From contig DLOO01000048.1 of the NCBI GenBank assembly GCA_002479645.1, positions 1-7,991 of the forward strand: a DNA stretch of 7,991 bases, written 5' to 3'. The notes beneath the pieces are model-generated. The model saw only the letters and a program-made list of their open reading frames with translations. It made no database searches and was not told where the DNA came from. Source of the DNA: Lachnoclostridium sp. UBA7482 (GTDB taxonomy: Bacteria > Bacillota > Clostridia > Lachnospirales > Lachnospiraceae). The translations under genes and the position numbers were made by a program. Positions 1 through 4,440 of the stretch are shown piece by piece. How positions within the stretch are numbered: the stretch's first letter is position 1; each line of letters starts with the position of its first letter.

Positions 1-3
1 TAA

Positions 4-33
4 TCAAACTGTAAATACATTGATATTAGCCAT
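4..33 (-). CDS. Possible 9-codon leader peptide (MANINVFTV)
   Basis: On the minus strand an ATG at 33-31 follows an AAGGTGA ribosome binding site (45-39) at 5-nt spacing. It opens a frame of nine codons that ends at TGA (6-4). The last 19 bases lie inside the left arm of the inverted repeat, so flipping the segment would leave the peptide unchanged but alter what lies downstream of it. It could be a leader peptide for a gene to the left of the window, the remnant of a gene cut by the repeat, or chance. The ribosome binding site is better than expected by chance, but nine codons give no family signal. Confidence 0.3.
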   Translation of the reverse strand: MANINVFTV

Positions 34-60
34 AAAAATCACCTTTTTTAGTTATGAATT

Positions 61-215
61 TTTTCCGGAATTATTGCAGTAAGCGTAAGCTCTATGGAGA
101 GAACCAGCAACCTCATGATCTTGGAGGCAAAGCCCGATAGCCGGACATGAACACCGGTACATCCCCAGACAAGCAGACTTTCGCACACTAAAAACCTGCG
201 GAGACGCTGCAGGCA
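61..215. other. Hairpin-rich non-coding segment, possible structured RNA leader
   Basis: This stretch inside the inverted-repeat segment is clearly richer in G+C than its flanks and packed with short hairpins: AGC-GTAA-GCT (near 81-90), CTCT-ATGG-AGAG (near 91-102), CCTC/GAGG (about 111-127), CCGG/CCGG (about 141-157) and CCTGC/GCAGG (about 195-213). Read on the minus strand, the CCTGC/GCAGG hairpin is followed by TTTTT, like an intrinsic terminator, and the rest would be the 5' leader of the mini-ORF at 33-4. A weak minus-strand promoter pair (TTACCA 274-269, TATAGA 251-246, 17-nt spacer) could feed it. I cannot match it to a known riboswitch class. Confidence 0.35.
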
Positions 216-305
216 TCACCATTCATCCAAAAAATAATTTACACTTCTATATGAAACACCCGGAAACGTGGTAAAATATGCCGCAATGTATTTACAGTTT
301 GATTA

Positions 306-473
306 TACAATATTTTTCCGGAAAGGTCAAGGATATAATTATGTTATACATAGATAACACTATGTAATTTCTGTAAAAATCACAGCGTTATCAATTTTTT
401 AACCTCAAAAAACCTCGAATTACAGAGAAATTTCTGATAACAGCGCATTTCTGATGAAATTTTTAAAAAAGGC
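306..473. other. AT-rich intergenic stretch with GATAAC-type inverted motifs
   Basis: No gene is seen here. The stretch holds a 7-bp inverted repeat TACATAG/CTATGTA (347-353 and 360-366), overlapping GTTAT/ATAAC (343-347 and 354-358), GTTATC at 387-392, GATAAC at 436-441 and a 10-bp palindrome AGAAATTTCT at 426-435. A TATAAT at 334-339 lacks a good -35 partner. These may be upstream regulator sites for the promoter at 474-502, but AT-rich DNA yields such motifs easily. Confidence 0.3.
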
Positions 474-502
474 TTGATTTTTTTTCTGAAATGTAGTATA
501 CT
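474..502 (+). promoter_or_regulatory. Sigma-A promoter of the NifU-like/GGGtGRT operon
   Basis: A -35 TTGATT (474-479) and a -10 TATACT (497-502) are separated by exactly 17 nt, with an A/T-rich upstream tract (about 457-470). Transcription should start near 509, leaving a leader of roughly 47 nt before the start codon. The two boxes match the consensus at 4/6 and 5/6 positions. Confidence 0.75.
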
Positions 503-514
503 TAATATATATGC

Positions 515-535
515 TAAGGTGAGATCTTCACCTTA
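515..535. promoter_or_regulatory. Perfect palindrome at the transcription start, candidate operator or 5' hairpin
   Basis: Arms TAAGGTGA (515-522) and TCACCTTA (528-535) are exact reverse complements around a 5-nt centre (GATCT). The site begins a few bases after the predicted start of transcription, a typical roadblock position for a repressor. As RNA it would form an 8-bp hairpin just upstream of the ribosome binding site at 542-548. The AGGT...ACCT halves recall DtxR/IdeR-type iron boxes, but the half-site spacing is 2 bp wider than the usual 19-bp box, so the regulator is not identified. Confidence 0.6.
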
Positions 536-555
536 ATTATGAAAGGAGTTCTTTT

Positions 556-1248
556 ATGATCTATTCTCACGAAGTTGAAAAAATGTGCCCCATCGCTCAG
601 GGCGTTGCACACGGCGCCGCTCCTATTCCGGAGGAAGCTAAGTGGGTCAAGGCTAAGGAAATCAAAGATATTTCCGGTTTTACACACGGTATTGGCTGGT
701 GTGCTCCTCAGCAGGGTACTTGCAAGCTTACACTCAATGTTAAAGAGGGCGTTATCCAGGAATGTCTCGTCGAGACTATCGGATGCTCGGGTATGACTCA
801 CTCTGCTGCTATGGCTTCAGAGATCCTCCCCGGCAGAACTATACTCGAGGCTCTTAATACAGACCTCGTTTGCGACGCTATCAACACAGCAATGAGAGAG
901 CTTTTCCTCCAGATCGTTTACGGTCGTTCACAGAGCGCATTCTCTGAGGGCGGTCTCGTAGTCGGCGCAGGTCTTGAGGATCTCGGTAAGGGACTTCGTT
1001 CACAGGTCGGTACAATGTACGGTACTCTCGCAAAGGGTCCTCGCTACCTTGAAATGACTGACGGCTATGTTACAGGCGTTGCTCTCAATGAAGACAACGA
1101 GATTATCGGCTACCAGTTCGTAAACTTCGGCAAGATGATGGACTTCATCAAGGCAGGCGATGACGCTAATACCGCTTTCGAGAAAGCTAAGGGTCAGTAC
1201 GGCAGAGTTGCTGATGCTGTTAAGATCGTTGACCCCAGAAAAGAATAA
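556..1248 (+). CDS. IscU/NifU-like iron-sulfur cluster assembly scaffold protein
   Basis: This is a 230-residue cytosolic protein resembling the NifU N-terminal/IscU scaffold fold, which assembles a transient Fe-S cluster on conserved cysteines. The clearest block is residues 72-100, where VETIGCSGMTHSAAMASEIL followed by GRTILEAL parallels the GCG-AIASSS-TE-G-T-EA block of IscU/NifU. Candidate ligands are Cys49 and Cys56 (GWCAPQQGTC), Cys77 and Cys106. It is longer than IscU (about 130 residues): the extra N-terminal 35 and C-terminal about 100 residues belong to a clostridial variant found next to GGGtGRT genes. The start is set by AAAGGAG (542-548) at 7-nt spacing. Its TAA overlaps the ribosome binding site of the next gene, 14 nt away, so the pair is one operon. 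Scaffold activity is inferred from family resemblance; I see no IscS, SufBC or Rrf2 regulator nearby. Confidence 0.85.
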   Translation: MIYSHEVEKMCPIAQGVAHGAAPIPEEAKWVKAKEIKDISGFTHGIGWCAPQQGTCKLTLNVKEGVIQECLVETIGCSGMTHSAAMASEILPGRTILEALNTDLVCDAINTAMRELFLQIVYGRSQSAFSEGGLVVGAGLEDLGKGLRSQVGTMYGTLAKGPRYLEMTDGYVTGVALNEDNEIIGYQFVNFGKMMDFIKAGDDANTAFEKAKGQYGRVADAVKIVDPRKE

Positions 1249-1262
1249 GGAGGACTTGTACA

Positions 1263-2273
1263 ATGGCTTTATTTGAATCATATGAGAGAAGAATTGACAA
1301 GATCAATTCCGTACTCAATAGCTATGGCATCTCCTCCATTGAAGAGGCAGAAAAGATTACAAAGGACGCTGGTCTTAACGTATATGACGCTGTTAAGAAG
1401 ATTCAGCCCATCTGTTTCGAGAATGCTTGCTGGGCTTACATTGTAGGCGCTGCAATCGCAATCAAGAAGAACTGCCGTAAGGCTTCCGAAGCTGCTGCTG
1501 CTATCGGCGAAGGTCTTCAGGCTTTCTGTATTCCGGGTTCCGTTGCCGATACCCGTAAGGTAGGTCTTGGTCATGGTAATCTTGGCAAGATGCTCCTTGA
1601 AGAAGAGACTGAGTGTTTCGCATTCCTTGCAGGTCACGAGTCTTTCGCAGCTGCTGAAGGCGCTATCGGCATCGCAGAGAAGGCTAACAAGGTTCGTAAG
1701 AAGCCCCTCCGCGTTATCCTTAACGGTCTTGGAAAAGACGCTGCACAGATCATCTCCAGAATCAACGGATTTACTTTCGTTGAGACTGAGTACGATCCTT
1801 ACACCAACACGGTAAAGGAAGTCTATCGTAAGTCTTATTCCGAAGGTCTTCGTGCAAAGGTTAACTGCTACGGTGCAAACGATGTTTGCGAAGGCGTAGC
1901 TATCATGCACAAGGAAGGTGTTGACGTTTCCATTACCGGTAACTCCACCAATCCTACCCGTTTCCAGCATCCTGTTGCAGGTACCTACAAGAAGGAATGT
2001 ATCGAGCAAGGCAAGAAATACTTCTCCGTTGCTTCCGGCGGCGGTACCGGTCGTACCCTTCATCCGGACAACATGGCAGCAGGTCCTGCTTCCTACGGTA
2101 TGACCGATACTATGGGTCGTATGCATAGCGACGCTCAGTTCGCAGGCTCCTCTTCCGTTCCGGCTCACGTAGAGATGATGGGTCTTATCGGTGCAGGTAA
2201 CAACCCGATGGTCGGCATGACGGTATCCGTAGCTGTTTCCATTGAGGAAGCTGCTACTGCAGGTAAGTTCTGA
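1263..2273 (+). CDS. GGGtGRT-family protein, function unknown
   Basis: This 336-residue soluble protein is recognised by its signature GGGTGRT at residues 259-265, inside SVASGGGTGRTLHPDN. It belongs to the GGGtGRT family, which has no established biochemical function, and its length is typical. The glycine-rich loop looks like a phosphate or nucleotide contact, but that is a guess. Other visible features are VILNGLGKDAAQIISRI (151-167), which has the look of a Rossmann-type strand-turn-helix; eight cysteines (51, 56, 71, 89, 118, 202, 209, 246); and a Gly/Met-rich C-terminus (MMGLIGAGNNPMVGMTVSVA). The start is fixed by AAGGAGGA (1247-1254) at 8 nt. Tight coupling to the scaffold gene suggests a shared role in Fe-S or metal metabolism. 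Both genes use a strongly restricted codon set, as expected for high expression, which also explains a long antisense reading frame. Confidence 0.9.
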   Translation: MALFESYERRIDKINSVLNSYGISSIEEAEKITKDAGLNVYDAVKKIQPICFENACWAYIVGAAIAIKKNCRKASEAAAAIGEGLQAFCIPGSVADTRKVGLGHGNLGKMLLEEETECFAFLAGHESFAAAEGAIGIAEKANKVRKKPLRVILNGLGKDAAQIISRINGFTFVETEYDPYTNTVKEVYRKSYSEGLRAKVNCYGANDVCEGVAIMHKEGVDVSITGNSTNPTRFQHPVAGTYKKECIEQGKKYFSVASGGGTGRTLHPDNMAAGPASYGMTDTMGRMHSDAQFAGSSSVPAHVEMMGLIGAGNNPMVGMTVSVAVSIEEAATAGKF

Positions 2274-2294
2274 TTACTGACTCCGTAAATTTTC

Positions 2295-2338
2295 AATACC
2301 TCCTAATCGCCCGGCGTTTAGGAGGTATTTTCTAATTG
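2295..2338 (+). terminator. Intrinsic terminator between convergent operons
   Basis: A perfect 12-bp stem, AATACCTCCTAA (2295-2306) with TTAGGAGGTATT (2318-2329), closes an 11-nt loop and is followed by a U-rich tail (TTTCTAATTGTTT). It starts 22 nt after the GGGtGRT stop codon. The stem is symmetrical and lies just past the end of the convergent kdgK gene, so it may stop transcription in both directions; the minus-strand tail (GAAAATTT) is weaker. Confidence 0.9.
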
Positions 2339-2339
2339 T

Positions 2340-3437
2340 TTATCTTTGTACTCTCGCGCCTGCGCCGCCCATAATGGCCTCAACTTCCTTCCTGCTGGCC
2401 ATTGTAGTATCGCCGGGGGTCGTCATAGCCAGCGCACCGTGCGCCGCGCCGTAATTAACCGCAAGCGCAGCGTCTCCGGTTGTCATCAGACCGTAAATCA
2501 AGCCGGATGCGAAGGAATCGCCGCCGCCGACGCGATCCATAATCTCCAGACCCTTATAATCCTTTGCCTTATAAACCTCACCGTCCGCCCAGCAAATTGC
2601 GCTCCAGTCATTGACAGTTGCCGTCTTTACTTCACGAAGGGTTGTTGCAACCGCCTTGAAGTTCGGATAGGTCTTCGCTGCCTGATTAATCATTTTCTTG
2701 TAGCCTTCCAGATTCAGTTCCTTCAGGTTCTCATCATTTCCCTCAATCTCAAAGCCCAGACATGCGGTAAAATCCTCTTCGTTGCCAATCATAACGTCGA
2801 CATAGCGGGCAATCTCTTTATTGACCTCCTGCGCCTTCTCCTTGCCGCCGATAGCGCTCCACATGGACGGGCGGTAATTCAGGTCATAGGAAACAACCGT
2901 ACCGTATTTCTTTGCCGCCTTAATCGCTGCAAGCACAGTCTCGCCGGACTGCTCGGACAGCGCCGCATAGATACCGCCGGTATGCAGCCAGCGAACTCCC
3001 AGCTCGCCGAAGATATAATCAAAGTCAAAATCCTCCGGCGTCGCCTTGGAAATTGCCGTATTTGCACGGTCAGAGCATCCAACCGCCCCGCGGATACCGA
3101 AGCCTCTTTCGGTAAAATTCAGCCCATTTCGGCAGATTCTGCCGATTCCGTCGGTCTTCATCCATTTGATTAACGAAGTGTCCACCCCGCCCTGCAGGAT
3201 AAAATCCTCCATCAGCATACCGATTTCATTGTCGGCAAATGCGGTAATCACACCGGTCTTCATGCCAAAGCACCGACGCAGACCACGAACGACGTTGTAC
3301 TCTCCGCCGCCTTCCCACGCCCGAAAGCTTCTGGCGGTGCGGATTCGTCCCTCACCGGGGTCCAGACGAAGCATAACCTCCCCCAGCGATACTGCATCAT
3401 AACGGCATTCCTTTGCCGGCCTCAAATTTAATTCCAT
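2340..3437 (-). CDS. kdgK: PfkB-family sugar kinase, 2-keto-3-deoxygluconate kinase type
   Basis: This 365-residue ribokinase/PfkB-fold kinase is predicted to phosphorylate 2-keto-3-deoxygluconate to KDPG with ATP, a step in pectin and uronic acid breakdown. The N-terminal half has GEVMLRLDPGEG (19-30) and the first PfkB signature GGGEYNVVRGL (43-53). The C-terminal signature DRVGGGDSFASG (301-312) supplies the anion hole and the catalytic base Asp307. NFTERG (107-112), SYDLNYRP (183-190) and GNEEDF (218-223) are typical of the KdgK subgroup. The frame is open 50 codons upstream, but those residues overlap the previous gene and look non-homologous, so ATG at 3437 is chosen; its ribosome binding site (GGGGG) is modest. 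It is last in the serS transcription unit, 46 nt after the hexapeptide gene. No aldolase (eda) is nearby, so the exact substrate stays inferred. Confidence 0.85.
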   Translation of the reverse strand: MELNLRPAKECRYDAVSLGEVMLRLDPGEGRIRTARSFRAWEGGGEYNVVRGLRRCFGMKTGVITAFADNEIGMLMEDFILQGGVDTSLIKWMKTDGIGRICRNGLNFTERGFGIRGAVGCSDRANTAISKATPEDFDFDYIFGELGVRWLHTGGIYAALSEQSGETVLAAIKAAKKYGTVVSYDLNYRPSMWSAIGGKEKAQEVNKEIARYVDVMIGNEEDFTACLGFEIEGNDENLKELNLEGYKKMINQAAKTYPNFKAVATTLREVKTATVNDWSAICWADGEVYKAKDYKGLEIMDRVGGGDSFASGLIYGLMTTGDAALAVNYGAAHGALAMTTPGDTTMASRKEVEAIMGGAGARVQR

Positions 3438-3452
3438 TTTTATCCCCCATTC

Positions 3453-3476
3453 CGAGCGGCTATAGCCACTCCTCCT
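3453..3476 (-). promoter_or_regulatory. Hairpin and distant strong Shine-Dalgarno before kdgK
   Basis: On the minus strand a strong AGGAGGAG (3476-3469) lies 31 nt before the kdgK ATG, too far for direct use. Between them sits a near-perfect hairpin, AGTGGC/GCCGCT around TATA, with a 10-bp core palindrome GGCTATAGCC (3458-3467). If folded, it would shorten the effective spacing, so it may act as a ribosome standby site or a translation control point. Only the sequence pattern supports this. Confidence 0.3.
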
Positions 3477-3483
3477 CTTCCTG

Positions 3484-4161
3484 TTAGCGCTTGCGAACAA
3501 CTTCGCCCTGCTTTTTGTAAATGCTGTCGGCAGCAACAACTCCGCGCACACTCGAGAGCGGGTAAATATTGCTGTTCCTTCCGACAACCGTTCCGGGATT
3601 CAGCACACTGCCGCAGCCGACTTCAACCATATCGCCAAGCATCGCGCCAAACTTCTTCCTGCCGGTCTCAATCTGAACATCCCCGCATTTGACAACAACC
3701 GTTTTTTTATCCGACTTCACATTCGAGGTAATGGAACCGGCGCCCATATGGGACTTGTATCCAAGAATCGAATCGCCCACATAGTTATAGTGCGGCACCT
3801 GCACGTTATTGAAAAGAATCACGTTCTTAAGCTCCGTCGAGTTACCGACAACTGCCTTCTTACCGACAATCGCACTGCCGCGGATAAATGCACAATGACG
3901 AATCTCTGCCTCATGGTCAATGATGCAGGGACCGGTAACAGATGCCGTCGGAGCCACCTTGGCATCCTTTGCAATCCACACATTCTCCCCACGTTTTTCA
4001 TACTCATCCGCCGGGAGCGTCTCTCCCAGCTTCACAATAAAATCCTTGATGAACGGGAGAATCTCCCATGGATATTCATGTCCCTCGAACACCGCCGCCG
4101 CAATAGTCTCCGAAAGTGTATAAAGGTTTGCAATTTTTGCCTCCAAAATCTCTGTGCTCAT
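3484..4161 (-). CDS. Left-handed beta-helix (hexapeptide) protein, GlmU C-terminal-like
   Basis: This 225-residue protein has an N-terminal helical segment (1-60) followed by about ten hexapeptide-type repeats (61-205), the left-handed beta-helix of acyl- and nucleotidyl-sugar transferases. The stretch VPHYNYVGDSILG then MGAGSITSN (122-147) matches the acetyltransferase region of GlmU, and His124 aligns with GlmU's catalytic histidine. However, the GlmU N-terminal uridylyltransferase domain is absent and the usual NYDG is replaced by NVKS. Such proteins are often labelled UDP-N-acetylglucosamine pyrophosphorylase, but this one has no pyrophosphorylase domain; an acetyltransferase acting on a sugar phosphate or nucleotide sugar is more plausible. 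The start uses AAGGGG 6 nt upstream, within the preceding gene, which ends 3 nt before this ATG, so translation is probably coupled. Confidence 0.75.
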   Translation of the reverse strand: MSTEILEAKIANLYTLSETIAAAVFEGHEYPWEILPFIKDFIVKLGETLPADEYEKRGENVWIAKDAKVAPTASVTGPCIIDHEAEIRHCAFIRGSAIVGKKAVVGNSTELKNVILFNNVQVPHYNYVGDSILGYKSHMGAGSITSNVKSDKKTVVVKCGDVQIETGRKKFGAMLGDMVEVGCGSVLNPGTVVGRNSNIYPLSSVRGVVAADSIYKKQGEVVRKR

Positions 4162-4164
4162 CTG

Positions 4165-4416
4165 TTACCCCTTCAATCCGCGAGACTGACGATCCATGTC
4201 CTCAACTACAATATCATAAATTTCTCCCAGCCCCGCGCAGTACTCCAGAAGTTTCCATGGCTCGTTCGTATGAAAATGCACCTTAATCAAATCCTCGTCA
4301 CCGACTGCAAGCAAACAATCTCCCTTCAGATTCTGCGTAATATACTCCGTAATCTTATCCTCATCAAGGTTTTCTCCTTCAATCAGGAGCTGTGTGTCAT
4401 AACGAAATTCCAACAT
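4165..4416 (-). CDS. Short stand-alone FakA (DAK2/YloV)-like domain
   Basis: This 83-residue protein has the pattern GDCLLAVGDEDLIKVHFHTN-PW-LLEYC--LGEI-DIVVEDM (residues 32-74). It closely parallels the segment that follows the kinase (DhaL/Dak2) domain in fatty-acid kinase FakA/YloV, where KVHVHTN-PG--L--A---GEL--I-I-NM is characteristic. The ATP-binding kinase domain and the DegV-like C-terminal domain are missing, so kinase activity is very unlikely. It may be a small binding or partner protein; the usual database label, kinase to dihydroxyacetone kinase, would overstate its function. The start is supported by GAAGGGG about 7 nt upstream. It lies 24 nt after serS and 3 nt before the hexapeptide gene, firmly inside the operon. 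Confidence 0.75.
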   Translation of the reverse strand: MLEFRYDTQLLIEGENLDEDKITEYITQNLKGDCLLAVGDEDLIKVHFHTNEPWKLLEYCAGLGEIYDIVVEDMDRQSRGLKG

Positions 4417-4440
4417 ATTTTTCCCCTTCTATGATTCTTA

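Larger units (their letters stand above)
1..305. repeat. Perfect 22-bp inverted repeat pair bounding a 261-bp segment
   Basis: Bases 1-22 (starting TAATCAAACTG) are the exact reverse complement of bases 284-305 (ending CAGTTTGATTA). The match stops abruptly on the inner side and runs to the window edge on the outer side, so it may be longer. The 261 bp between the arms contain no normal-sized gene. Arm length, perfect identity and spacing fit an invertible DNA segment (site-specific recombinase switch), a MITE with terminal inverted repeats, or the closing stem of a large structured RNA. A fold-back assembly error is also possible because the repeat touches the window start. No recombinase or transposase gene is visible to decide between these. 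Confidence 0.85.

Noticed and set aside
90..165. c-di-GMP-I riboswitch suggested by GGCAAAGCC
   Set aside because: The GAAA tetraloop, its receptor and the other conserved block of that class are not found in the right order.
539..559. Six-codon mini-ORF MKGVLL whose TGA overlaps the ATG of the NifU-like gene
   Set aside because: Its only Shine-Dalgarno-like sequence is 16 nt away inside the palindrome, and its bases are the ribosome binding site of the real gene; likely chance.
1278..2168. 296-codon open frame antisense to the GGGtGRT gene
   Set aside because: It mirrors the restricted codon use of the + strand gene; it has no ribosome binding site, no recognisable domain and a low-complexity Ser/Thr/Cys-rich composition.
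2346..3173. 275-codon open frame antisense to kdgK
   Set aside because: The minus-strand frame carries clear KdgK motifs throughout; the + frame has no ribosome binding site and no protein-like pattern.
3438..3587. 50-codon N-terminal extension of kdgK
   Set aside because: It overlaps the hexapeptide gene, is not kinase-like and has no ribosome binding site; MELN at 3437 gives the normal family length.
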